Shown here: piece after piece, positions 10,862-24,400 of the stretch | How the letters are laid out: every line of letters begins with the position of its first letter | Numbering within the stretch: position 1 is the first letter of the stretch | NCBI GenBank assembly: GCA_007258455.2 | Contig: VDFB02270651.1 | Location: 698,798,217-698,862,216, forward strand | Direction: 5' to 3' | DNA length: 64,000 nt | From: Sequoia sempervirens | Taxonomy: Eukaryota > Streptophyta > Pinopsida > Cupressales > Cupressaceae | Program-made: the position numbers and the translations under genes | Notes under the pieces: generated by a model | What the model was told of the DNA's origin: nothing | Database searches by the model: none | Seen by the model: the letters and a program-made list of their open reading frames with translations, nothing else

Positions 10862-11505
10862 GAATTTTCTTATGGACGATGAGTTCGTTATATTCCCCCA
10901 TAAAGCTAGAGGCCAGATAGTTGCAATCTTTTGTAGGTGGACATTAATTGCCTTATCAAGATTGTGCATAGATGAGGTGAGGACAGATGTGCGACCAGTA
11001 ACATCAGTCATAACTCATCTGGCAATGGCATTGATCCCTGCCACACATGATCTTGACTCTATTTGCATGATGAATGTTGATCACATTGTTTTAAAAGCAA
11101 TAAAAGCATAAGAATAGAAATCTAGTTGAGGAATAGATGGCCATTTATTAGCAGCCTATATCTTGGTCAGCCTATATCTTGAGGAATAGATGGCCATTTA
11201 TTAGCAGCCTATATGATGAATTTTCTTATGGACGATGAGTTCGTTATATTCCCCCATAAAGCTAGAGGCCAGATAGTTGCAATCTTTTGTAGGTGGACAT
11301 TAATTGCCTTATCAAGATTGTGCATAGATGAGGTGAGGACAGATGTGCGACCAGTAACATCAGTCATAACTCATCTGGCAATGGCATTGATCCCTGCCAC
11401 ACATGATCTTGACCCTATTTGCATGATGAATGTTGATCACATTGTTTTAAAAGCAATAAAAGCATAAGAATAGAAATCTAGTTGAGGAATAGATGGCCAT
11501 TTATT
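10862..11505 (+). repeat. Direct duplication of 288 bp with spacer; each copy holds a 79-codon frame
   Basis: 10862-11149 and 11218-11505 are the same sequence offset by 356 bp; by eye they differ at one base (gactct versus gaccct), giving Ser or Pro in the frame. Each copy holds the same open frame, starting MDDEFVIFPHKARGQIVAIF (10872-11111 and, with five extra codons, 11213-11467). A 34-bp block, GAGGAATAGATGGCCATTTA and onwards, recurs a third time in the spacer (11181). The encoded peptide is not recognised. It may be an exon fragment or simply an open stretch, and no flanking splice or promoter structure was identified. Confidence 0.85.
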
Positions 11506-14500
11506 TATTCTTTATCATATCAATTATTCTTTATCATATCAATTATAATTGAAGTACAGACAAGTAAGCTCGTTTATTTCTGCTTAATTTGTTAGTAGAT
11601 TTAAGATTGATTGTTAAGTTGCAGAGAATTTAACATGTTAGGCCTAGAGTGTAGATATTAGATATCCATGTCTGCACTACGCATGACTATGTATTGTGGT
11701 ATATATGATTGGTTATTCCTATCAAAGACAAAATTATTTAGAAAATGACTTTAGTAATATGACATTTCAAGTATTACAATAGCCATGGATTATTGTTAAC
11801 TTTGTTAGAAAATAACATATAACATTGGAGTTTTGTAAATTGTTGTATAGATAACTAGAATAATATGGTTAAATAAAATATCAACATATCCTAACCTTGA
11901 ACCACTCTTGTCAAATTATCAACACCTAACTTCATGTAATTATTTTTAGTTTTAGAAGAAAATGTAAAGAAAGGTTTTTTTTTTTTAAAAAGACTTACAA
12001 GAGGCTTAATCTATGATGAAAATCTGAAAAAAAAAAATTGATTATAGTTTCCTCTCGAGTCATGTGTAGTAGAGGCTACACAATATTAATTGAACTAAGG
12101 TAAATAAGAATTACTTAGTTGATTAAAATTACTTGTTAATTATAGTTATGAAATATAAATGTTGCTAGCATTCTTGGACTATTAATGTAGTGAAAACTTG
12201 GTAAGATAATAGTAAGGGTTGAGCGGTGATTTAAATGGTTTTATAACATATATATATAATTCATTTATTTATTTATTCATACTTAAAAATAAAGGAGAAG
12301 GCGTTGAACAAGTTTATCTAATAATCCAAATTATGTTATGTTTTAAATAAATGTTAATGACAAAACCAACTTCAATATTAATATAACCATGAGTGAGTGT
12401 AACTATTTTAATAATATTAATTAAGTTAGAGAGTATTGGTAATTAGTGAGCACCGTAAATGATAGAAATTGCAATATGAAGAGTAATTATAGTAACATGG
12501 TTAAACTTTAAACCTTGAGAGTTTCTTGGCAACACTAATACGGTGGTAGGTTAATTGTGAATTAATACTATAATAGATATTTGACTTAGCACTAATGTCA
12601 TAGGATGTAATTCTAAGCGGGATAACAGTATCAATAAATGTGAGTGTTAATTATGAGGCTATTTGAAACTACATGTTAATGTTATGAATTGGAAATGAAA
12701 TGTTACATTGCCAACAGTTGTTGACATTTAGAGATTTAATAATAACATTAGTGTATTGTTTTAATTGTAATTATAACATTGGGAGAAATCCATAAATTAA
12801 AGGTTATTAGTATTTAATCATAATAGGAATAATATTAATACCATTCCTTTGATTGAGTAAGGTTATTGTATTAAATGTGAAAGGGTAATTAGATGACCAT
12901 GCTACAAGTTGGATAATAATACTATGAATGTTTATACTAAGCTAAAATGTCAGTAAGTCAAGATTGAAGATAATATTAATGTCGTTCTCAATTAACATTG
13001 ATATCAATGGGTGAGAATATGTGCCTTATCATAATTAACCCTACTAACATTTATTGTGTTAGAATAACCTAGAATAATTCTCTTCATAAAAAAAATAAAA
13101 AATTGTTGGGTTTTTCTGACGTAAATTCTAGGCATGACAATTTGGGGCCTACTTAAGAGGTCTAGGGTGTAGTACACCCTAGACCAGATCCCTCCTTTTT
13201 TGAGATCCAAAGTGTTAGGGGAAAAATATTAAATACATACTTTGGTCTATCACATTTGATTTTCCAATAAATATTAAAATGTTTCATGGAATGCATAATT
13301 TAGGAAATTAGGTGCATGATTAGGTCCAAGCACATAGGGGGGATCAAAACCTAGTGTGAAATTGTCAAGGGTGACAATTTATGGTGCTACAATTATTTGC
13401 TTATAGTTTTTTGGCAATATTAAAAGCTAAGGGTAATCATATGTTTAACCATTGGTGTTAAAGGTATTATATTTTGACAATAATACTTTTTTTTAAGCAT
13501 CTGTATAAATTTAGTTTTTTTAGGGAAAGTAAAACTATGGCAATATTGATTTCAATAGTGTCTTTCATAGAAATAATGGAATAGACCTAAGGTCAAAGAT
13601 CTATCTCAAACATCTTATCTTAAAGAATGAATATCTTTTCTAAAAATTACTTACTCTTGCATATATATCATATGTGTTTTATGAGAAAATAACATATATA
13701 AGTGATTACATAGGTATATATGCATGCATATGTATAGGTGCAATAACTTATGATGTTTAATTGTTTTATTTGTATATCAGCATGAGAGTGTAAGCATAAA
13801 CTCATATACACAAACATACATACACATATACATAAATATATGCATATGCATATGCATACATACATAGATACATATACATGTGTGTGTGTGTGTGTGTGTG
13901 TGTTTTGTGAGTGTTATATATATGCAATAATATTGGATGTCATTAGTATTAAACTCCTTGTTGAAATGAATGAGATTTATTTCTTAAGGTAAATAGGTAT
14001 TGCCATCTTTTCTATTGGAATTAGAAATGAAATTAAAAAAATCAACAACTAGTTTGAGAAAGAGGTGTGTGAACATATGACACATGTATTTGTTATTGAA
14101 ATCTGTTATTTATTATAAAAATTTGTGGCCAATGTAATGCAAAATCATGAATTGCATTGTCTATTCACAATGTATATTTATTACAATCAATCAAATAGTT
14201 CATACTCAACTAGAGGTTGTCTAGACTTGTATGGTAGGATTTTTATAATTAGAACACAACACAAATTCTTGAATGGTATACTAATTCATTGATATCCTTT
14301 GGATCTACTAACCTAATGAAGGGTAGGGTCACTTCTAGTTAAAAGGTGTGCAAGAGATTGTCAATTTATGGTTGGAGGGAAAACACTTGGGTGATACTCT
14401 CCCTCTTGTAGTTGAGATACCAAAGACTTAGTTTATCAAAGGCAATATTTGACAATATTTTATTTCAAATGAGAATTTAATAATAATGTACTTAATAATT

Positions 14501-16273
14501 CAAAAAAATGGTCCTATTATAATGTTGTAGTATTATTGACCATATGCATATCACATCAATACTATGATGTTGTATTTTGGAATGAATTGTTAAAAAGGAT
14601 TTTTAAAGTGAAATATTTTCTAAGGAGGATTATAATCAATTAATGTAATGATGTTATACTTTGCACTTGTAAGCTTGATACTAGAACAATTCTTGTACAA
14701 TATAATTTATTTATGGTATAACATAATAAGTTGAAGTTTTTTTTTTTAAAGAATGCATATTGGAGTTCTCTATTATGTTCTTATATAGTAACTGACAAAT
14801 AAATATCAATATGATGTATTTTTTATTCAGAACATGACCTTGTTAGAGACAAGTTAATCAATTTTAGATAATAGATAAGTAGTTTGTTACACTAAGCCAC
14901 TCATTGACTAGATTTAATCATTCCAATCACACACCAATGCTTATCCTCTAAGTGGGAATCTAAATGTTTCCCCTATAAAATAATAGAATTGAAATTACTT
15001 TAATTTAAAACTAAAAGGATCAGGTCACATCCACTAGGATTTTTAGGAATAAAGAAGTGTCAAATGTAAACTTGAGATCTTGAGTAAAATCAAATTTATA
15101 AAATATCCACATCTATGTGAAATTTTAAATTATAATCACATGTGAAGATTAAAATTAAGAGCTTTTTGATTTACAATGACACTAATTTTTAATTGAATAT
15201 ATTCATTGTTGGGGTATCTAGTAAATACTTATTTTATGATAACATGGATGTTTAATAGAATAGTTTTGATAAAACCTACATATGTCAGAAATAAAAAATT
15301 GGAGCAGATAAAAGGTGACTAATACTTCAAGTATATGCAAAGATGCTTGACCAATAGGAAATGGGAGTGGAGAACTCACAATTACCATTGTTGTTTTGTT
15401 AGTTTTTTGTTTGGATTAATTGTATTACCTTTTTTCCATGTTGGGTGAAAATATATAATTTTATTTAAGTGTATGTAGATTTTGTGTCATTTATGGTTAG
15501 ATATTTGTAATGTTTTCACATCCCTTTGTTTGGTGACATAATTAATAAATTTGTGAATTCATAGATATTTTTTAATTTGATTTGATTTCAATCTATTTAG
15601 TTTTAGCTAGAACTAAATCAGTATATAATATAATGAAGAAGTAAAAAAATATTACAAGTGTACATATGTTGCAATTAATGGTTATGCATGACACATAAAA
15701 ACTCACATTATGAAATTTATAGATTAATGTTAGAAAGAAGAGAATAATATTTTAAATGTTAAAAAACATAAATTTATGTATAATGAAATTAAATTAATAC
15801 TAATGATAAAATTATATGAAATTCAACCAAGATAACAATTTTAATGCCATAATGAAGATGAGTTTGAAATTAAAAGTAAACAAAGAAAGTAAAATATTAT
15901 TGTAATCATAATTGCATACGCACGCAAAACAAATTTGTCAACATGCGCCACTATGCAACAAAATTACTTTTACAGAAATGGAAGTTGATAATTGCGTCCT
16001 ACTGTGTTTAGTACAAATGAATTGTAAATTGTTTGACTATTAAAAAATTGAAACACACCAATTTTGACTTATAAGTTAATAAAACTGTAGTCTGAGCGGC
16101 TGATGTCGACAGAGAAGTTTAAATAAATGGCAAATTGTTTCCTAAGGTCAAAATCAATTTCCTCTTCAACATTCGAATTAACTGCACATTTTTTTGGCTC
16201 GCCCACAACGTTTCTATCAATACGGGGCGTTATACAGCCTTATAACTGCCATCAAGGCTAAACGATTTGCAAT
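11506..16273. other. Gene-poor AT-rich stretch
   Basis: No gene supported over 4.8 kb. It contains a (TG)n microsatellite at 13879-13903 next to a run of TATATG/CATATG dinucleotides (13660-13880), and oligo-A/T runs. The last 160 bases upstream of the ERF carry a TATA-like AAGTTTAAATAAATGG at about 16116-16131. Confidence 0.6.
16116..16131 (+). promoter_or_regulatory. Possible TATA element of the ERF gene
   Basis: TTTAAATAAATGG lies about 145 bases ahead of the start codon, a usual distance for a plant core promoter with a leader of about 110 bases. A second weaker candidate, TTATACA, lies about 45 bases ahead, which would leave almost no leader. Prediction only. Confidence 0.3.
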
Positions 16274-16888
16274 ATGGTGAATGGTGGAGAAGAAATGAGA
16301 TACCGAGGCGTGAGAAAGAGAAAATTGGGAAAATATGTGGCTGAAATTCGGTCAGGAAAGAGAGCGCGCATATCTCTGGGCTCATACTTCACTCCTCACG
16401 CTGCAGCTCGAGCTTATGACACTGCGCTCTTGTGCCTGCGAGGGCCCCACGATTCATCTTTCAATTTTCCAGACTCAAAGTTCAATTCTACTGAAATGGA
16501 GGTGGCAAGTGCAGAGAGTAATCCATCACAGCAGGCTATTCGAACAGCTGCCATTGTAGTTGCCTCCACCTACGACGTCGTTCCTCCAGCTGATGGTGAG
16601 GAAGCCGGGCCTTCGACAGGGGCGGGTACGAGCACGGAAGAAGCACTGGTCGAAGCTTCGATTCAATCCAGAGACGTACTAAAAGATAAAGCACATCAAG
16701 TGGTAGAAGAAGAAGAGGAGAATGATACAAAATATCTGTTACAATCTCCAGAATATATACCACTAGAGGAGAGCGTTCAGATGCCTCCACTTCAAACAGA
16801 TTTGCAAGTCGTGCCGCAACCCTACGACCAATCTGAACTTTTCCATCATTTAGCTACTTGGGACGCCGCACCAAAACCGACTACGTAA
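16274..16888 (+). CDS. AP2/ERF-domain transcription factor, intronless, atypical domain
   Basis: This is a complete 204-codon frame. Residues 9-67 form one AP2/ERF DNA-binding domain: RYRGVRKRKLGKYVAEIRSG, then the R-I-S-L-G strand, then a helix region with AARAYDTALLCLRG and the closing FNFPDS. One domain makes it ERF/DREB type; the CLRGPxxxxFNFP tail resembles the DREB A-5/ERF group II set, by memory of the family. After the domain come a low-complexity stretch and an acidic segment (VVEEEEENDTKY, residues 139-150) that could activate transcription. The codons are richer in G and C than the surroundings, as expected of a real gene. Oddly, the Trp residues of WGKW and RIWLG are Leu, Tyr and Ser here; two of these normally contact DNA. 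The first ATG is used because upstream sequence is stop-rich; the next Met is residue 8, directly before the domain. Confidence 0.85.
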   Translation: MVNGGEEMRYRGVRKRKLGKYVAEIRSGKRARISLGSYFTPHAAARAYDTALLCLRGPHDSSFNFPDSKFNSTEMEVASAESNPSQQAIRTAAIVVASTYDVVPPADGEEAGPSTGAGTSTEEALVEASIQSRDVLKDKAHQVVEEEEENDTKYLLQSPEYIPLEESVQMPPLQTDLQVVPQPYDQSELFHHLATWDAAPKPTT

Positions 16889-19456
16889 CTGTGTTGGCTT
16901 TAATAATAACACCCAGGAAGGACAATTGACTTCTTACATTAGGAGTGAGCTGTGAGTAAATAAGGAGCACCCACGTTGTTATTTCTTACTAGTAAATAGA
17001 TGCTTTGCCACCCTCTCATCATTCATAAAGTCCAACTCATGAGACCAAGGATGGTGAGTTCGTGCTTGATAAGAAACCATTTGGTGTAGTCAAATTTTCA
17101 TAGTTCAAATGAGGACTTCTTGAAGAACTACTATGGAGCTCTTCACGATCTTGATAGCAATGATATGTCACTTTGACTCTCTCTTTCATGAATTTTTTTA
17201 TGGAATGTATGAGGGTTAACTAACACTAAAATAAAATACTTAATAAAGATTTTCAATAAAGATTTATTGAGCTATATGTAGTTTATAGAAGTTGAAAATT
17301 GTACATTATTTTTGTTTCAATTATTTGTTGTGTCATATGTCAAAAGACTAACTTTTTTCATTGTGCTCATGGAGGAAATGTCACTTTTATTACTTTTATT
17401 TCTTTTATATGGCAGCTCAACACATAGTTGATCATGGATGTAATATCAATAGTCATACTTTGTGGGTTCTTTTTAATATTAATAACTACTCCATTGGGAC
17501 TATTAATATATGTGTTTTCCATTAGATTGTTGAAAGATCATATTTCCAACATTGGATTGCAAACTCTATTCCAACCACATCTTGGATTATGTGCAAATAT
17601 TTTATTATGGTTCAATTAACTTCTAATAAATATGGAAACCTGCCTATATATTAGATAGCTAGTGAACAAGATGTTTGATATTGCATGCACAATAAATTAG
17701 GTCTTTTCAATCCAAATGTTGACCACGATCATTTTGATTATCCATGGTATACATGGATAAATTTATGCTTCAGTACTGAGAATTCTCAATCAACTTGACA
17801 AGGCCATGTTGTCAAATACAACCTATTTTTTTATTTTCTAGTTAGTATTTATTATTAGTAGAACCCTTATTAGATATTATTCTTATAGATAATTTTCTAG
17901 TTCAATTTCATATTAGGTGGTAAACTATGATGCCTAAGGTAGAAAAATACACATTTGCCTTGAAACAATTGAGCCAAATTGTTCCATGGTAGCACAAATC
18001 AAATGCATCTAGAACCTTGAGCAATGTCTTATTTGTGGGACTAGTTGGAAACATTGGTAGAATGATGCCATTAAATGGACTACTCATGTAAGACCACCAC
18101 ATTGGAGACCCATTATGCAACCATTGAGATAGAAGTTCTTTTATTTTCCCCTATACAATTTTTTTTTCCTCGCTTCATTAACAAAAGAAACTTTACAATA
18201 ATCATACAACTTAAGAATCCCAACTAAAGGGCTACCTTCATTAGCTCAAGATTGGGGATAAATCTTTCAAGGAAAATTTTCTATCACTTTAAACTTGTAT
18301 GGCTTCTCCAAATATCAAGCATGTTAAAGAAGGCTAGTAGCTCTTCATTAAGCTTCCTAAAATTCTCTATACTTGTGTCTACCATTAACAAAAAGTCTTT
18401 CAAGCTCAATATCCTTCTATGAAACATGATAAATTCCTTTAAAATAGCATATGAGTGTGGTCCATTTTTGATTCGCCACCTCCCAGTAAGCTCTTTATAA
18501 GTGAAATCTCACCCTAGTTGATCACAAAGAGGTAATTTTTATATGGCTAATGAAAAAGCTCCTAGATGTGATGGATTCCTTTATGAGTTCTCAGTAAGTA
18601 CAAGAAGTTGGGTCCACAAAATGTTAAAAAATTAGAAGTGTTTTTCTTGATTTTCATATTTTTTCACGGTTGGACTAAAATTTTGAAATGCTTACACATT
18701 TAATCTTAAAAAAAAAATCAATAATATGAAATTTAGTATTTTTGAGTCTAGTTTTCAAATATGTAATTTATTCTAATACCCAAATGATAAAAAATAATTT
18801 TAAAAAAGCATGTATTAAACCACTTTAAAAGTCACTTTATTAGGACCATACCATGTGCATGCACGAACACCATAATTTGACCTAAATAAAAGTTATTTTT
18901 TAATTCCTTTGGTAAAAGATGTGTATTCTACAAAATATTGATGAGGATATTTTTTATAGTTGTTTTAAATACTTTTTTTATTTATGAAATGTTTTATTTT
19001 CTCTAATTTTTATTTTTGAAAACCCTTATGTATGGGAACCATAATTTGACCTAAACTTATCATTTTTTTTTCATTTTGTAAATATGTTTTTATAGATTGA
19101 TTCCATATAATTTGTTTACAAAAAAATTAACAAATTAAAAGTTATTAAAAAATATCAAAATAGAAAAAATAATCCAATCATAAATTAATTAATTAAAAAT
19201 AGAAAATGTAATCAAATCATTAAAAAAAAAAAAAAACATATTTAATAACTATACAATGTCATATATAATGGGTTTTATTTTCATAAAATAATTTTGAAAA
19301 AAACTGTTAGCCATATTGTCAAAATAATAGTTCCAAGACTAAGGGTTGAATTACCATGTCTTTTCTAAGCCTAAACCCAACTTCTTGTACTTACCCTTCT
19401 ATAAGTATTAATAGGGCATTATTGGTCCTAAAATTTTTAGGTATATCGAGAAGTTA
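16889..19456. other. ERF 3' flank and gene-poor DNA
   Basis: AATAAA-type signals occur at about 17229, 17242 and 17255 and could end the ERF transcript. Beyond them no gene is supported. A 70-codon minus frame at 17908-18120 is not recognised and has no context. 18600-19300 is very rich in A and T runs. Confidence 0.5.
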
Positions 19457-19534
19457 TTGATACAAGCTCCTAAGGTAATATAGTCATTAAAGTCAATATT
19501 AAATTCATATTGAAGGCTTAGGAGCTTGTATCAA
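19457..19534. repeat. Foldback with an 18-bp perfect stem
   Basis: TTGATACAAGCTCCTAAG (19457-19474) is exactly complementary to CTTAGGAGCTTGTATCAA (19517-19534), with a 42-base loop that holds a second 7-bp stem (TCAATAT / ATATTGA, 19493-19513). It would fold into a two-step hairpin. It might be a small-RNA precursor or the core of a foldback repeat; nothing flanking decides which. Confidence 0.8.
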
Positions 19535-20817
19535 ATTTGTGTCTAATCACTTTGTTCAATACTTCATATAAGATTATCCAAAGGCCTTTCCCTTCACATT
19601 TATAATTTCTCCCTAAAGATAGAAAAATGGTTGCTCTATGGTTTGGGACATAGAACAACAAGTTTTCTACACCTCTCATTCAAGGAAACCCTAGAGAACT
19701 CAATCCAAGGATGAAGCGAAGGAAATAGATCTACTAAAGGGTGTCCTAGGGTCTGATTGGAGACTAAAAAGGGGGTTTACCACCAAGCTAAGGCTTGGAA
19801 AGACAAATAACATGCAAGACCTAATGATATGCAAAGCTTCACTAAATGAATTACAAATGAATGCAAAACAAAACTAAAAATTGGAAAAGTATAGAGGGGC
19901 ACCTGGAAACTAGTAGCAACTTGATTGAAGACCTGAAATTTTTAATATGTTGAATTTAATGCACACTAGGACTCATACGCCAGGCTAGGCGATTTAGTCC
20001 CAAATTAAGTTTTTTGGGCAGGAATAGAAATCTGGCAGAGACAAGTCTAAAACACCTAAAAACTAGAAAATCCACTATACTGGGACTCATATGCTAGAAG
20101 TGGCATATAAATCTTGCTTGTCTTTTTCGAGGGATTTGGATTTGAATTTTCTCTTCAACCTATACTCTATCTTCTCAACCTGATTTCTGGATCTAAATTG
20201 TTGATTTATGCTCTGTGGATGTCTTTTAATGATTTTCTAAACAAAGTGACAACTTGGACAAGTTTGCAACTTGTACAACTTCTTTCCAATCTTTCTCTTC
20301 AATATATCTTCAACATAGAACTACAAAACACACACTAAAAAGAGGGGAAACTGTTGTTTTGTTAGTGGATAGGGGTTTTCCTTGGTCAAACCCTATTTTA
20401 GTAATCAAACCTTGAAATGAAATCAAATGGAAAGGAGGAATCATGAATGAAAAAATAGGAAATTTTGCAACTCACCAAACCCTAGAATAAAATTTTGAAA
20501 ACATGTATAAAATGGATCTAATGGATGTGGATTTTGATTCTTGCTTTAATGTTGAAAATCTTGATTTAAATGCTTGCTTGAATCATGAAACCCTACATCA
20601 CAAATGTTAGCTAAAAAAAAACATGATGCATGATGACTTTGACATGATGCTTGATACTTAAATAATGCTCCAAAATAATTGATAATCAACTCTTGAATGC
20701 TCTTGTAAACTCTCTTGATCATAAATTTGTTATAGTGCTTGAATACTTGAAATCTTAGGTCACTTGATTTCTTGTTAGGTTCAAAATGAGTGAAATAACC
20801 TTGTATTTATACTTATG
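19535..20817. other. No gene seen; old interspersed repeat copy
   Basis: 20230-20760 is the diverged relative of 6560-7100. No coding frame is supported. Confidence 0.4.
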
Positions 20818-20917
20818 NNNNNNNNNNNNNNNNNNNNNNNNNNNNNNNNNNNNNNNNNNNNNNNNNNNNNNNNNNNNNNNNNNNNNNNNNNNNNNNNNNN
20901 NNNNNNNNNNNNNNNNN
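20818..20917. other. Assembly gap (100 N)
   Basis: Exactly 100 unknown bases, the usual placeholder for a gap of unknown length, so distances across it are not reliable. An open frame that spans it is not real evidence. Confidence 0.99.
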
Positions 20918-21150
20918 GAGGATATTGATTGAGGGGTCCTAAGAGGATGAATTAAGAGGTGTTGAGTGAGTGACTTAAGTGGATGCAAGTGGACAAATTA
21001 AGGGTAGATATATGAGGGTATGGATTCCAAGGTCCTAAGAGGATGGATTAATGGTAGTTGATAGAATGACTTAAGGGGCTACAAAAGGATGGATTAATGG
21101 TACATAAGAGGATGACTTAAGGGGTTTTAAGAGAATGGCTTAAGGGGATA
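20918..21150. repeat. Degenerate minisatellite beside the gap
   Basis: Variants of 'aagaggatggattaa' and 'gacttaaggggt' alternate about every 25-35 bases. It is probably the end of a longer array lost in the gap. Confidence 0.6.
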
Positions 21151-21481
21151 TGAAATCAATTATAAAGTATCAATTAAATGTATCTAGAACTATATATAGT
21201 TACATGTCTCTAGATTGAAATTTCATTGTAATATATGTGCATCTCCTCTCTTTTTTGTAAAGCATCTAATTTTAGGAGACCTGAAACAAAAAATATATAA
21301 AACTTTAATTAGAAAATGATTAAAGACAAATATATATATATATCAATTAAATATATATACGACTAAATATGCTTACCAATATTTATTTACTCTATTGTAC
21401 CATCTGCATCCTCTCTTTTTTTTAATGCATCTATGATTGTCTCATGATCATCCATTGTTAATTGTCCATATTAAAACTTTA
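21151..21481. other. No gene seen
   Basis: AT-rich, with an AT dinucleotide run near 21330. No inverted-repeat end of the neighbouring transposase-like gene could be recognised. Confidence 0.4.
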
Positions 21482-24400
21482 TTAACAAGCGCACCCTTGA
21501 TATCTAACTAGTTTTATATTGGTTGCCAAAATCAAATGTGAATAATGCATAATTTTCTTGTGTCTTTCATAATCTTCAAATGTAGGCAAGCCATTCTTTC
21601 TCATCAAATATTTTCGAAGCCAGGTGCCAACAACAACCACTGAACCAGTTGGATACTCAAAGTTGTCATCATCTACTCTAGTATGTACCAACTTATGTTT
21701 TCTCTCAACACATCTAGCCAACCAGTACTCTATCTGCTCTTCATTCCCTTGAGGTGCAACAACAACATACACATGTCCTACAAAAATAAATACAAAATTC
21801 AATAAAAAGTGACTTATATTTAACTCATATAAACATGCATACATACAAAATTCAACTCAATAAATAATGTACCTTCTTGTACAAGATCTAAAACATGATC
21901 ATAATCATCTGATGCGAACACTTGATTATCTTCAATTGTCATTTCATGTTGAACATGTGTCAATGTAGGCGTTAAAGCTCTTTGTTGCCATTGTTCGACC
22001 CATTCCATATTTTCACATGCTTGCCAATCACCTACAATACAAAATTGACAATAGCATGCCAACTCCCTTGTCCATATTGTCCATGTGTTTGCATTCAAAC
22101 TCTTAAATGAATGCCATTTTGCACTTCCATTAATTGTTTCACAATCTTGTCGAGAAAAAATATCATTTTCTTCAACTAACCAAAAGAAGCGTCGAATTAT
22201 TGATTTCTCACTTGTTCTTGTAGATAATTTGGTATTGCACCAATCTACAATTGCACGTGCATTTCTAAATTTTGCAGCATCCTCAAATTTTAGTTGCTCT
22301 CTAGCAAGAGCTCTTTTTACACATGCACACTGCTCCGTCATGTTTGCTCCCACCCACCATGACCGACTTCAAAAAACTCCATATGTGTTTGGATGTTATT
22401 TTTCCTTATGAACTCTACATGGCCAATGGAAACATTCTAGCATTTTTGGATTGACTGGGTGCAATTATCACGTCATGTGAGGATGTTCTAACGTTTGAAT
22501 TCCTCTCTCTTTTAAATTTTTATTAAATATATCAAAACAATATTGTTCAAACTCGGATGAATGGCAATGGGTCCATCGCACATAAAAATGGTACTCTTTC
22601 CGAAAATTCTATTATCTTGTACTATCTTCAGCATGTCATAAACAATGTGAAGACAAATATAGCTACTTGCACTAAATTATATAATATTAATGATTAGTTC
22701 TTCTTGTGAACAGGTATAATTTTCAGCAAAATCAACGGTATTGATATAGTTCCAATTGAAATGTGTTTTACATCATGAGAGAATTGATTATCAAGCCAAT
22801 GAGCATTATGAGAGTGTTGAACATATTTAGGTACAAACTTATCTTTAAATTCATTAATAAAAGCATGCACACTAACTTTTCCACAATTAGCTCAACACGT
22901 TTTCCAGTTTTTCCATCTTTTAAAGAATACTCAACATTTTTAAATTTTTTTACATCCACTAATTGTTGTCCAAATTCATCTAAACTACTTTCATGCATAC
23001 ATTCTCCTAATAATGAAAAGTTACCACATCTATCGCATTCTCCATAAATGCATCCTTTTAAAAAAAATGAGTTTCCATTTAAAGAGGGATTACAAAACAA
23101 ACCTGCTATAAAATCTTTGATTCTTTCAGGTGGCATAGTAATACCACAAATGTCCTGCATAATTTGGTTAGCATGCAAAGTGCATCGTATATATCGAAAT
23201 ATATCATAATAATAATGAAATTGTACATGAGTCTTACAACAACAAGAGATTCGTTGCTTATTAATTCTAACATACCAAGGTTTACACTTTTCAAATGATC
23301 TTTGACTTATGTTAATATTCAATGGTAAGATTGAAGCATCTAATTTTTTTATATAATTCAGTTTAAGTCATATCTAAGAGATGCTTTGGATGAGGTTCAC
23401 GAATTTTGGAACCCACCCTTAATTTTAAGACATCTCTAATGTTAGGTGATACTCTTGGACTATCATACCAAAATTTTTCGATTAAAGATTTAATTTCATT
23501 AGTTAATTTCATGTCTGATCTTGGGAGTCTACCACTAAAACTCCAACATTGATTAATAGGATCTTTTTCAATACTTTCTATTCTTTTAGCAGCTCTTATC
23601 AAAGTTCTAGGATTTAAGTTTATACATTTACTAATCTTACTTAACATTCTTTTATTTGAAGCTGTTTTATCAACTAGAGCAGTTGTTATTGCACGGCGAG
23701 CCACATTCTTATCTTTTGATTGACTTTTCTTACCAATAACATCAATAGCATTAGCAACACTAGATATGACTTGTTCTACTGAATCATCTTTCTTTTTCGG
23801 TTTTACAAAAACACCTAATTTTTTCATCACTTTTCTCATTTTAAACATTCTCATGAATTGCACCATGAGTTGACATTGGAATCCTAATTTCTTTCTATAA
23901 AAAAACATTTTATATATTTTATTTCCATAATTTCTAATTTGTCTTGAAGAAACTTTACCACGAAGGTTATTTAACACATTTGTTTCAATTGTTAAAAAAA
24001 CATTTTCACCTTCATCCATAGATGGAGTTTCATTTTCATTCACACAAGGGGTTTCATTTTCATTTTCAAATGTAAAAGGGATTTCATTCTCATTTTCATC
24101 AATATTAGGGATTTCATTCTCATTTACATTCTCATAAGATATAATTTCATCATTTTCTTGTTTCTGTATTGTTTCAACCCTAGTATTATTAATCTCATCA
24201 ATTGTGTATCCAGCTTCTTCTAAACAAGCAATATCAATATTATAAAAACTTGGGTTTGAAGACATACCTGGATAGATTGTTTGAATAGGTACATTTTCCA
24301 TATCATTGGGAGGTGGATTTGAAGACACACCCGAAGTTATTTGCATATCATTCAAAGTTGAAGTTGAAGGCACATTTGGGTTTGTCTCCATAGTTGCATT

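Noticed and set aside
13668..13865. 65-codon Cys/Ile/Tyr-rich minus-strand frame
   Set aside because: It is a translation of a CATA/TATG simple repeat, not a protein.
16536..16790. 84-codon minus-strand frame under the ERF
   Set aside because: Antisense shadow of the acidic tail of the ERF; no resemblance of its own.
20755..20988. 77-codon minus-strand frame
   Set aside because: It runs across the 100-N gap, so nearly half of it is unknown sequence.
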